NCBI RefSeq assembly: GCF_014203595.1
Contig: NZ_JACHJK010000003.1
Span: forward strand, 639,564-703,563
DNA length: 64,000 nucleotides
Direction of reading: 5' to 3'
Source: Streptomyces echinatus
Lineage (GTDB): Bacteria > Actinomycetota > Actinomycetes > Streptomycetales > Streptomycetaceae
The translations under genes and the position numbers were made by a program. The notes beneath the pieces are model-generated. The model saw only the letters and a program-made list of their open reading frames with translations, did no database searches and was not told where the DNA came from. Shown here one piece after another: positions 42,835 through 50,445 of this stretch; positions within the stretch are counted from its first letter, which is position 1, and the number at the start of each line of letters is the position of its first letter.

Positions 42835-44238
42835 ATGATCATGCTGAAGCGCCGGGCACCGCTCGCCGCCCACGACCCCCGCCCGCCGGACGTCCGCCCC
42901 ACGGAGCCGCCGCGCCGACGGCTTCGGCCGCGCGCCGTGCCGACGGCCCTGGCCCTGGCCGTCACCGCGGTGGTGGCCGTAGGGGCCCTTCCGCCCGACG
43001 CCGGCCGCCGGACCGAGGCCCCGGGCCCGGCGGCCCGGGCCGACGCGGAGCGCGTGCGCCGGACCCCCGCCGACGCATGGCCGCACTCCGCGCGGCTCGA
43101 TCTGGCCGCCTGGCCGGCGCGCGGGCGGCGCACCGGCGACACGGCCCTGCTGGCCCGCGCCCTGCGCGCCTGGACCGATCCGGCGTGGCGGGGCCGCCGG
43201 TCGGTGGAGCCGGGGGTGCGGGCGGGGGGTCCCCGGTCCTCGGCGCGGTTGCTGTTCGCGGACGACGTCGACGGCCGCGCGGTGGTCCTGCTGCAGGACG
43301 GCGATCGCACCGTGCGGTACGGCGAGCCCCTGCACGGCGGTGCGCCGGAGCTGGCCGCGGCCCTCACCGAAGGCGCGGACGTGACGACGGCGGCCGTGGT
43401 CGTGGCCCGTTCCCCGCGTTCCGTACGGCTGTTGCTGGCACCGTGGATCACCTCGGCGGCCGTCCGGGACCTGCGGGCGCCGGCCACGACGCCCCGGGCC
43501 GTCACGCGCGACGGCAACGGCGTCACCGAGCCGGTCGCCGTGGCACCGGCCCACGGGCCGTGCCGCCGCGTCCCGGCCGTTCAGCTGAGTTCCTCGCCCC
43601 GGACGGCCGCACAGCCGCCCTCGTCGCCCCGGTTCACCGGCGACCGTGCCTTTCTGCTCGCCGATCTCGGCGGACTGGTGCCGGCTCGTCTGACGTACCT
43701 GCCCGCCGTGCGGCCGGGGTCCCGACCGCGGCCGGCGCGGGAGGCGGCGAACGAACAGGGTCTGGGCGGGTGGGTGGCCTCCGCCTGCCGTCTGGCCGGG
43801 CTGCGCGGACAGGGGGTGCGCAGCGTCGGTCACTGGGCGTTCGCCACGCAAGAGCTGCCCGAGCGGGCCGGGACCGCCACCTGGGTGTGTACCCGCGCCG
43901 ACACGTGGCGCGGCACGGACAGCGTGGAGTACCTCTTCCTCGCCGGGCGCGGCGCACCCGCGCGCGTGGTGGGCCGGGACCGGGACACGGCACAGTGCGG
44001 CGGCCTCGGCCGGATCGTGCTGGCGCACACCGAGTGGCGTGCCCCGTCGGGCACCGTGTACCTCCTCGCCGCGGGAAGCCGGGCCGTGACGCGTCTGGAG
44101 CCGGCCGCACCGGTACGGGGCACCGGTGGCGGCCGGCTCCTGGCGGTGCCGGTTCCGGGCGGCCGGCCCGTGGGGGTCACGGGCCGGCTGCCCGACGGCA
44201 CGAGGGTCGGCCCTCCGCTCAGCCCTGCCGGGCCTTGA
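42835..44238 (+). CDS. Membrane-anchored hypothetical protein, 467 aa
   Basis: A basic, Arg/Pro-rich N-terminus of about 30 residues precedes one transmembrane segment, [19 protein letters not shown], which suggests type II insertion with a large outer domain. That domain has repeated strands ([38 protein letters not shown]) and a few cysteines, but no family I recognise. The ATG follows TAAGAG. The 3' end overlaps the converging L36 gene by 20 bp. It may report on envelope state, but there is no direct evidence. Confidence 0.75.
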   Translation: MIMLKRRAPLAAHDPRPPDVRPTEPPRRRLRPRAVPTALALAVTAVVAVGALPPDAGRRTEAPGPAARADAERVRRTPADAWPHSARLDLAAWPARGRRTGDTALLARALRAWTDPAWRGRRSVEPGVRAGGPRSSARLLFADDVDGRAVVLLQDGDRTVRYGEPLHGGAPELAAALTEGADVTTAAVVVARSPRSVRLLLAPWITSAAVRDLRAPATTPRAVTRDGNGVTEPVAVAPAHGPCRRVPAVQLSSSPRTAAQPPSSPRFTGDRAFLLADLGGLVPARLTYLPAVRPGSRPRPAREAANEQGLGGWVASACRLAGLRGQGVRSVGHWAFATQELPERAGTATWVCTRADTWRGTDSVEYLFLAGRGAPARVVGRDRDTAQCGGLGRIVLAHTEWRAPSGTVYLLAAGSRAVTRLEPAAPVRGTGGGRLLAVPVPGGRPVGVTGRLPDGTRVGPPLSPAGP

Positions 44239-44341
44239 AGCGGGGTTCCGTCTTGTTGATCACGTAGGTCACGCCCCTTCGGCGCACCACCTGGGCGCCG
44301 GGGCGGGACTTCAGTGCGCGCAGGGACTTGCGCACCTTCAT
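44219..44341 (-). CDS. rpmJ: Ribosomal protein bL36, zinc-free paralogue
   Basis: A 40-residue basic protein ([20 protein letters not shown], then [18 protein letters not shown]). It is a bL36 lacking all four zinc-binding residues, the C-minus form that replaces the zinc-containing L36 when zinc is scarce. GGAGAGGAG precedes the start. Third gene of a minus-strand L33-L31-L36 unit; too short for automatic ORF cut-offs. Confidence 0.92.
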   Translation of the reverse strand: MKVRKSLRALKSRPGAQVVRRRGVTYVINKTEPRFKARQG

Positions 44342-44377
44342 GTCCGTCTCCTCTCCGTCGTGCGGTCGCCGGCCTCT

Positions 44378-44638
44378 TCAGCCGCGGGCGGGCGCGGTCC
44401 GGCCGTAGCGCCGTTCGAAGCGCTCGACGCGGCCCTCGGTGTCCAGGACGCGGGAGGTGCCGGTGTAGAACGGGTGGCTCGCCGAGGAGATCTCGACGTC
44501 GATCACCGGGTAGGTGGCGCCGTCCTGCCACTCGACCGTCCGGTCCGAGACGGCGGTGGAGCGGGTCAGGAACGCGACGCCGGCGGCGCGGTCGCGGAAC
44601 ACGACCGGGCGGGACGCGGGATGGATGCCGGGCCTCAT
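44378..44638 (-). CDS. rpmE2: Ribosomal protein bL31 type B, zinc-free paralogue
   Basis: An 86-residue protein. [20 protein letters not shown] and [20 protein letters not shown] are the type B L31 signatures and there is no CxxC zinc motif. It substitutes for zinc-binding L31 under zinc limitation. GGAAGGA precedes the ATG. Middle gene of the unit. Confidence 0.95.
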   Translation of the reverse strand: MRPGIHPASRPVVFRDRAAGVAFLTRSTAVSDRTVEWQDGATYPVIDVEISSASHPFYTGTSRVLDTEGRVERFERRYGRTAPARG

Positions 44639-44682
44639 GGGGTTGTCCTTCCTGTCGGCTGTCCGGAAACGTTCGGTCGGGG

Positions 44683-44847
44683 TCAGCGCTCCTCGCGGAA
44701 GAGGACGTGCTGCCCGGCCACCGGGTCGTACTTGCGCAAGGCGAGCCGGTCGGGGTCGTTGAGCCGGTTCTTGCGCGTCACGTAGGTGACGCCGGTCCCG
44801 GCCGTCGACTTCAGCCGGACGACGGGACGCGCGGTGCTGCGTGCCAT
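44683..44847 (-). CDS. rpmG: Ribosomal protein bL33, zinc-free paralogue
   Basis: A 54-residue protein ([19 protein letters not shown], then [14 protein letters not shown]) without cysteines, so it is the C-minus L33. AAAGGAGGG precedes the start. First gene of the L33-L31-L36 unit; the promoter should lie in the divergent space before the phosphatase gene. In S. coelicolor comparable sets are repressed by Zur, but no canonical Zur box is visible here. Confidence 0.93.
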   Translation of the reverse strand: MARSTARPVVRLKSTAGTGVTYVTRKNRLNDPDRLALRKYDPVAGQHVLFREER

Positions 44848-45092
44848 GGGGCCCTCCTTTTCAGGACCGACACCACCGAATTGATCAGTGCATGTCAGTC
44901 ACACGGGCTACAACGGTTCCGGCCCCCCGGGGCATTCCCGGCCACACGGCTTCCCTCGGCATGGACCGCCCGGCTTCCCCGCGCCCCCCGGAGCGGCTTG
45001 CGTCGTGCGGCTCGATGCGGGACTGTTGCCGGAAGACATCTGTTGTCCGTCGCAGAGAGGTGGTGGGGCGCGTCCGAGGCGCGTCCCCGTGT

Positions 45093-46766
45093 GTGTTCGG
45101 TTCCAGCGGCTCGCCCGTAGACCCTCGCAGCGCCGCGGTCAGCATCGGCGCGGCCTGGGCTCATGCCCCGTACCCGGTGATCGTCGCGGACCGGGACGGT
45201 GCTCTCGTCGAACTCAACGATGCCGCACAGCTGCTGTGGTCGGACGCCGTCCGGGGCGACCAGCTGCTCGACACCGTGCCGTCCTGGCTGGCCGAGGCCC
45301 ACGGGAGGTTCGCCGACGGCGCGCCCGAGGGCTCGGGACAGGCCGCGGGCACCGTCTACGACCGCTTCTTCGAGGCCCATCCCACCCCGGCGGACGACGG
45401 GGACGTGGTGTGGTGGCTCGTCGACGACACCGACCGGCGGCTCGCGGAGGCGGCCCTGGCCGGTGCCCGGCAGCGGTCCGCTCTCCTGGCCGACGTCTCC
45501 AGCCAGTTGCTGTCGACGCTGAACGTGACCCGGTGCATGGAAGCCACGGCGCGCATGGCCACCGATCACCTCGCCGAGGCCGCCCTGCTCGTCGCCCCGC
45601 CGCAGGGCCGCCGCCACCAGCTGACGTACGCCTACCGGGGCGGCCCGGTGACCCGGGCGACCGCGCCGGTCGACGTGCACGCGGTGCCCGGACTGGCCGA
45701 GGCCCTGCAGGGGTTCCCGCCGGTACCGGCGCGCTGGATCAACCCCGCCGACCTGCCGGGCTGGGTGCAGCCCGCAGGCTTCGCCGGACCGGTCGGCTCG
45801 GTGATCGTCGCCCCGCTGCCCGGTCACGGTGTGCCCGCCGGTGCCCTGATCCTCCTCCGTTCCAGCGGCGAACAGGCGTTCAGCGGCGACGAGGAGCTCT
45901 TCGCCCGGCTCTTCGCCGCCCGCGCCGGGGCCGCCCTCTCGGCCGCCCGCCTGTACACCGAACAGGCCTCCATCACCGCCACGCTGATGCGGGAGCTGCT
46001 GCCGCCGCGGCTGGAGAGCGTGCACGGGGTGGAGTACGCGGGGGCCTACCGCCCGGCGCGGGACAACGAACGGATCGGCGGGGACTTCTACGACGTCCAC
46101 CCCGGCACCGGACCCGCCGAGGAGACGCTGGTGGTCCTCGGGGACGTGGCCGGCAAGGGCCTGGACGCGGCGGTCCTGACGGGCAAGATCCGCAACACGC
46201 TGCACGCGCTGCTGCCGCTGGCCACCGACCACGAACGCACACTGACTCTGCTCAACAGCGCCTTGCTGTCCTCCCACCACACCCGGTTCGCCACCCTCGT
46301 ACTGGCCTCCGTGCGCCGCCGCGGCAGCAAGGTGGAGCTGCGGCTGACCAGCGCGGGGCACCTCGCCCCGCTGATCGTCCGCGGCGACGGCACGGTCGAG
46401 GAGACCGCGACGCGCGGATCCCTCATCGGCGCCCTGCCGAAGGTCACCTCCGCCACCGCCCATGTGACGCTGCGGCCCGGGGAGACCTGTCTGCTGTACA
46501 CCGACGGCGTCACCGAGGCCCGCGGCGGCCCGCTCGGTGACGAACTCTTCGGCGACCACCGGCTCAAGCGGGTCCTGGCCGAGTGCGCCGGCATGCCGGC
46601 CGAGGCGATCGTCGAGCGGATCCAGATGCTGGCCGCCCAGTGGGTGGGGCCGGGCAGTCACGACGACGTCGCCACCGTGGCCATCAGCGCGCCCCGGGCC
46701 GCGGATCTGACGGTGGTGGGCGGCCAGAGAAGCGCCGGCGGCACGACGTACAGGAGGAATGGGTGA
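45093..46766 (+). CDS. PP2C/SpoIIE-type phosphatase with PAS and GAF domains
   Basis: About 557 residues. A PAS-like region (AWAHAPYPVIVADRDGALVE) is followed by a GAF domain (about residues 135-295) and a PP2C/SpoIIE domain. All metal-binding aspartates are present: GGDFYDVH, LGDVAGKGLDAAVL, YTDGVTEARG and GSHDDVATV. Such enzymes dephosphorylate STAS anti-sigma antagonists in response to signals on PAS/GAF. The start is uncertain: the frame is open to 44841, and GTG at 45093 is the last good choice before the PAS domain. The stop overlaps the B12-protein start (GTGA), so it heads a three-gene operon. Confidence 0.88.
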   Translation: MFGSSGSPVDPRSAAVSIGAAWAHAPYPVIVADRDGALVELNDAAQLLWSDAVRGDQLLDTVPSWLAEAHGRFADGAPEGSGQAAGTVYDRFFEAHPTPADDGDVVWWLVDDTDRRLAEAALAGARQRSALLADVSSQLLSTLNVTRCMEATARMATDHLAEAALLVAPPQGRRHQLTYAYRGGPVTRATAPVDVHAVPGLAEALQGFPPVPARWINPADLPGWVQPAGFAGPVGSVIVAPLPGHGVPAGALILLRSSGEQAFSGDEELFARLFAARAGAALSAARLYTEQASITATLMRELLPPRLESVHGVEYAGAYRPARDNERIGGDFYDVHPGTGPAEETLVVLGDVAGKGLDAAVLTGKIRNTLHALLPLATDHERTLTLLNSALLSSHHTRFATLVLASVRRRGSKVELRLTSAGHLAPLIVRGDGTVEETATRGSLIGALPKVTSATAHVTLRPGETCLLYTDGVTEARGGPLGDELFGDHRLKRVLAECAGMPAEAIVERIQMLAAQWVGPGSHDDVATVAISAPRAADLTVVGGQRSAGGTTYRRNG

Positions 46767-47857
46767 GCGCTCCCCCGGCGATCGGGACCGAGGCCCTGGT
46801 GGACGAGTTGTGGTGGGCCGTGACCGACTGCGACGAGTTCACGGCCGTCGACGTCGTCCGCCGCGCCCGGGCCGACGGGACGGACGAGGAGACGCTGCTC
46901 CTCGACGTGATCGCCGCCGTACAGGACAGGGTCGGCACGGAGTGGGCCGCCGACCGCCTGACCGTGGCCCAGGAACACGCCGCGACCGCCATCAACGAAC
47001 GCGTGATCACCGCCCTCGTGCACGACCGGCCGCCCGTCGGCGCCCCGGACCGCGCGCCCAGGGGCCGCGTCACCGTCAGCTGCGTCGACGGGGAGTGGCA
47101 CGCCCTGCCCGCTCGCCTGGTCGCCGAGGTGCTGCGGCTGCGAGGCTGGCGCGTGGACTTCCTCGGCGCCCGGACCCCCACCCCGCACCTGGTCTCCCAC
47201 CTGCACAGCACCAGTTCCGAGGCGGTGCTGCTGTCCGGCTCGCTGCCCACGCACCTGCCCCCCGCGCACGCCGCCATCACCGCGTGCCAGGCCGTCGGCG
47301 TCCCCGTCGTCGCGGGCGGTCGCGCCTTCGGACCGGACGGCCGCTACGCCCGCGCACTGGGCGCCGACCACTGGGCGCCCGACGCGCGTGCCGCGGCGGC
47401 CGTGCTGGAGGAGGAGCTGTCGGCGCCTCATCGGGCGGTGACCCGGCAGGTCATGGACGACCTGCCGCATCTGACCGACCAGGAGTACACGTTCGTCGCC
47501 CAGTCCCGCGGCCGCCTCGTCCGACAGACGCTGACGGGCCTGGAGAATCGATTCCCCGCACTGCGCGCGTACAGCGACGCGCAGCGCGAGCGGACCGCGG
47601 AAGACGTGGCCCACATCGTCGACTTCCTGGCCACCGCCCTGTACGTCGACGACCCGGCCCTCTTCACCACGTTCCTGTGCTGGACCGCCGACGTCCTGGA
47701 GGCGCGGCGGGTGCCGGCACGCTCGGTGAGCGCCGCGCTCGCCGTGCTCGGCGAGAATCTGCACGACTTTCCCCGTGCCCTCGGCCTGCTCGCGGACGGC
47801 ACCGCCGCCCTGGCCGCCCGTCCCCTCCCTGCCCCCGGCCCCGGCAGAGAAGCATGA
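46763..47857 (+). CDS. Cobalamin-binding sensor protein with CarH/LitR-type W-x9-EH motif
   Basis: A 364-residue protein. Residues 10-90 form a helical cap with Trp61 and Glu71-His72, exactly the W-x9-EH signature by which CarH and LitR hold adenosylcobalamin for light sensing. Residues 100-220 are a B12-binding Rossmann domain: GEWHALPARLVAEVLRLRG with His113 as possible lower ligand, LLSGSL and VVAGGRAFG. The C-terminal 140 residues are helical and recall the sensory domain of RsbR proteins. No DNA-binding HTH is present. GTG start with AGGAGGA upstream, coupled to the phosphatase and STAS genes. Likely a light or B12 sensor feeding a partner switch. Confidence 0.88.
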   Translation: MSAPPAIGTEALVDELWWAVTDCDEFTAVDVVRRARADGTDEETLLLDVIAAVQDRVGTEWAADRLTVAQEHAATAINERVITALVHDRPPVGAPDRAPRGRVTVSCVDGEWHALPARLVAEVLRLRGWRVDFLGARTPTPHLVSHLHSTSSEAVLLSGSLPTHLPPAHAAITACQAVGVPVVAGGRAFGPDGRYARALGADHWAPDARAAAAVLEEELSAPHRAVTRQVMDDLPHLTDQEYTFVAQSRGRLVRQTLTGLENRFPALRAYSDAQRERTAEDVAHIVDFLATALYVDDPALFTTFLCWTADVLEARRVPARSVSAALAVLGENLHDFPRALGLLADGTAALAARPLPAPGPGREA

Positions 47858-48225
47858 CCGCCCTGCCACCACCCGCCCTGCGCCTCACCGTCACCCACGG
47901 AGCCCACGAGCTCACCGTCGACGTCGCCGGTGACCTCGACCTCGACACCGGCGACCACCTGGTCGAGACGGTCACCGAGCACCTGGCCCGCCGTCCCGAA
48001 GTGCGGGGCGTCCGCCTGGACTTCGCCGAGCTGGCCTGGATCGACTCCGCGGGCCTCTCGGCGCTGCTGATGGTCCACCGCCGCGCCTGCGCGGCCGGCC
48101 GCGCCCTGCACCTGGACCGCCGTCCCGACCTTCTCGAACGCCTGCTGCGCCAGACCGGCACCCTCGACCACCTCACCGCCCGGCCGGGCCAGGACGAGGA
48201 CGCCACCGGCACGAACACCACCTGA
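47854..48225 (+). CDS. STAS domain anti-sigma factor antagonist
   Basis: A 123-residue STAS protein. The core LTVDVAGDLDLDTGDHLVET and the phosphorylation loop LAWIDSAGLSALLMVH, with its Ser, are typical of SpoIIAA/RsbV. When unphosphorylated it should bind a HATPase anti-sigma factor and free a sigma factor. ATG overlaps the stop of the B12 gene (ATGA). The adjacent phosphatase is its likely activator. Confidence 0.92.
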   Translation: MTALPPPALRLTVTHGAHELTVDVAGDLDLDTGDHLVETVTEHLARRPEVRGVRLDFAELAWIDSAGLSALLMVHRRACAAGRALHLDRRPDLLERLLRQTGTLDHLTARPGQDEDATGTNTT

Positions 48226-48359
48226 CCTGCGGCCGGGGCCGCCGGACACGCGGTGGGCACCACCTCCAGGTCGCCCCGCGTCAGGAATACTTGTCCAGAG
48301 GCAACTTATGGTCCGGACGGGGTAGGAGAACCGCGCAGGGCCACACGGCGGAGTGCCGT

Positions 48360-48752
48360 ATGGCCACGGACCGAGGGCACGAGGACGACGGAATGCAGTG
48401 GGAAAGCAGGGCTACCGTGAAGGTGACCTGCCACGGCCGAGTCTTCGAGATCGCCGTGCGCGGCGAGGTCGACTACGAGGAGAACGACCTGCTGCAGGCC
48501 GCCTGGGCCGAGGCGGACGAGGCGGCGCTCCCCGTGACCGTGGTCGACCTCACCCAGGTGACGTTCGCCGACAGCGGGCTGCTCAACGCGCTCCTCGACT
48601 CCTGGCGCCGCCACCGCGACGCCGGCCGCGAGCTGATCCTGCTCGGCCCCTTCCATCCGACGGTCGAGCGGCTCTTCTCCCTCACCGGCACCTTGGAGCA
48701 CTTCACCATCACCGACTCCCGCGCCCGGGCCATGCGCACGGACGACGCCTGA
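48360..48752 (+). CDS. STAS domain anti-sigma factor antagonist, second copy
   Basis: A 130-residue STAS protein. EIAVRGEVDYEENDLLQAAW and TQVTFADSGLLNALLDSW, with Ser in the DSG loop, define the family. It starts 134 bp after the first STAS gene and may have its own promoter; an earlier in-frame start at 48291 would add an Arg-rich tail. It may compete with the first STAS protein for the same kinase, or serve another. Confidence 0.88.
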   Translation: MATDRGHEDDGMQWESRATVKVTCHGRVFEIAVRGEVDYEENDLLQAAWAEADEAALPVTVVDLTQVTFADSGLLNALLDSWRRHRDAGRELILLGPFHPTVERLFSLTGTLEHFTITDSRARAMRTDDA

Positions 48753-48793
48753 GGCGCACGACGGGCTGGCGAGGGCATTCACGACCCGCACGG

Positions 48794-48949
48794 ATGTCCG
48801 GTGAAAGGAAACCGGTAAGGAGGCTCGCCGGCGCCCTCGGCGTGCCGGACACCGGGGGTGTCGACTGGATCCGCCGCGTCCTTGAGATCGGTGTGGCGGC
48901 CGTCCCGATCGCCCTCGTCAGCCCGCCGTGGGCCCGACGGCACGCCTGA
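48794..48949 (+). CDS. Possible small protein, 51 aa
   Basis: MSGERKPVRRLAGALGVPDT is followed by a short hydrophobic stretch IGVAAVPIALVSPP. There is no good ribosome site and the 3' end overlaps the converging HATPase gene. It could be a small membrane-associated peptide or chance. Confidence 0.25.
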   Translation: MSGERKPVRRLAGALGVPDTGGVDWIRRVLEIGVAAVPIALVSPPWARRHA

Positions 48950-49412
48950 CCCCCGCCCCTCCGGCCCCGTCGGCCAGGGCGATACGGGCTGTGACACGCT
49001 TGCCCACCGGTTCCCGCCGCGCCTCGAAATTCTGGACGACCGCCATCACGATCTCCAGACCGTGCTGCCCGACCCGGCCCGGGTCGGCGGCCCGTGCCAC
49101 CGGCAGTGCCGGATCGCTGTCCCACACGGCCACCTCGACCAGGCCCCCGACGATCCGCAGTTCCATCAGCACCGGACCCGGCGCGTACTTGCGGGCGTTG
49201 GTGACCAGCTCACTGACGACCAGCCGGGTCAGCTCCATCGCCCGGTCCGACACCGGCAGCCCGTACTCCCGCTGGACCCGGGCGAGGAAGTCGGCCGCGT
49301 GATGCCGGGCCTCGGCGATGCACGGCCCCTGTCCGTCGAGTGGAACGATCTCGTGGATCGGCTCCGAGCCGGTCACACCCTCACCGCCAGACCCTGACGT
49401 CACCGGCTCCAT
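48918..49412 (-). CDS. HATPase_c anti-sigma-type serine kinase (RsbW/SpoIIAB-like)
   Basis: About 164 residues. The GHKL ATPase boxes are VVSELVTNARKYA (N box with Asn), VAVWDSDP (G1) and GQHGLEIVMAV (G2). Single-domain HATPases of this type phosphorylate STAS proteins and sequester sigma factors. The ATG at 49412 has GGGGG seven bases upstream; ATG 49430 is an alternative. It converges on the STAS genes and completes the set expected of a partner switch. Confidence 0.88.
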   Translation of the reverse strand: MEPVTSGSGGEGVTGSEPIHEIVPLDGQGPCIAEARHHAADFLARVQREYGLPVSDRAMELTRLVVSELVTNARKYAPGPVLMELRIVGGLVEVAVWDSDPALPVARAADPGRVGQHGLEIVMAVVQNFEARREPVGKRVTARIALADGAGGAGVRRAVGPTAG

Positions 49413-49823
49413 TCGTGTGCCCCCGTTCATGAGCCCACGCTTACCCGCCGATGAACGGGACATGCCCGGGCCCGCCCGGGCGTTTGCCGGGGCGGCCAGG
49501 GGGCGGCGGGCGGCCTCCGGACGCGGAACGGGTGAGGGCCGCCCGGCTGGACACCGTACGCACGACTCGGTCACCGAACGGCCGTCGCCGTCCCGGGGGT
49601 ACCCGGACGCCCGGGGTACGCGGACACTCGGGGTGTCCGGCGCCCCAGGAGTGAGGAACCGGCAGGCAGTTGCCGTTTGACAACTATAGTTGCGAGACAA
49701 CAAAGTAACCGTGTCGGACGGACATGGGGAAGGATCTGTGATGTTCCGGTGGACGCAGGCCCCCGCGTGTTCCGGCCGCTCGCGCCGAGAGGCGGCGACG
49801 GGCCCGGCACCGCGCTGCGCGCG
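49413..49823. other. Intergenic region with hairpins, a palindrome and a consensus -35
   Basis: No supported gene in 411 bases. It holds a hairpin CGGACAC-5-GTGTCCG (49621-49639), a perfect palindrome at 49681 and a TTGACA box at 49677. On the plus strand an RBS-like GGGGAAGGAT and an ATG at 49741 lead only into antisense of the MarR gene. Confidence 0.6.
49677..49705. promoter_or_regulatory. Promoter with TTGACA box and CAACTATAGTTG operator palindrome
   Basis: TTGACA at 49677-49682 overlaps the perfect 12-bp palindrome CAACTATAGTTG (49681-49692). A further CAAC lies at 49698. On the minus strand TATAGT could be a -10 for the HATPase gene. The site is of the MarR operator kind. Confidence 0.5.
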
Positions 49824-50309
49824 TCAGGCTGTTCGGCTGCCGGAACTCTCGGCGTCGTCGTGTATCTGTGCCGCCGCCGCGGCGCAGAACGCCTCCAGTC
49901 CCTCCAGCAGGGCGGCCCGTTTGGCGGCCGGCATCAGCGTCAGGACCTCCTGCAGTTCCCGCTCCCTGCGGGCCCGCAGGTCGTCGAGGAAGGCACGTCC
50001 CCGGCTGCTCAGGTACAGCCTCACCTCGCGCCGGTCGGTGGGACTGACCGCGCGGTCGACGAAGCCGGCGGCCTGGAGCCGGTCGCACAGCCGGCTGGTG
50101 GACGGCGGGGTGGAGGCGAGGGAGACGGCGAGCGTCCGCAGGTTGATGCCCTCGTGGTGCTCGAGGATGAGCAGCACGCGCAGCTGGGACGCGGAGGCGG
50201 GCGCGGTGGACGCACGCCCCCAGAGCACTTCCAGTAGCTCACCGGCCGTGGAGGTCACGCGGGCGACCTCGTCGGGCTGTGGCAGGTGTCGGAAGGCAGT
50301 CACAGTCAC
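49824..50309 (-). CDS. MarR family transcriptional regulator
   Basis: A 161-residue winged-helix protein: LRTLAVSLASTPPSTSRLCD is the HTH with DRLQAAGFVDRAVSPTDRRE as helix and wing. It resembles the MarR protein at 51625 in its SRLCDRL-AAG recognition stretch, so the two are paralogues flanking the second phosphatase gene. Start at GTG 50309. A MarR-type palindrome lies 130 bp past its stop, not upstream, which is unusual. Confidence 0.9.
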   Translation of the reverse strand: MTVTAFRHLPQPDEVARVTSTAGELLEVLWGRASTAPASASQLRVLLILEHHEGINLRTLAVSLASTPPSTSRLCDRLQAAGFVDRAVSPTDRREVRLYLSSRGRAFLDDLRARRERELQEVLTLMPAAKRAALLEGLEAFCAAAAAQIHDDAESSGSRTA

Positions 50310-50445
50310 ACTCTCGCAGGCTCCGGGACGGTTGCCAGCCTACTAGGGACGCGAGCCGACGACAGATGTCCCGTACGTCCGGCGCGGACGAATCGAGCGC
50401 CGCCATGCGACCGGAATCCGACAAAGGATTGGTGTTTTTTCCATC

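Noticed and set aside
44848..44910. Zur box before the zinc-free ribosomal genes
   Set aside because: TGATCAGTGCATGTCAGTCA has matching ends only; the AT-rich core of a Zur site is missing.
49741..49830. A gene starting at ATG 49741
   Set aside because: Despite a good promoter and RBS the product is antisense to the MarR gene and has no family features, so I list only the promoter.
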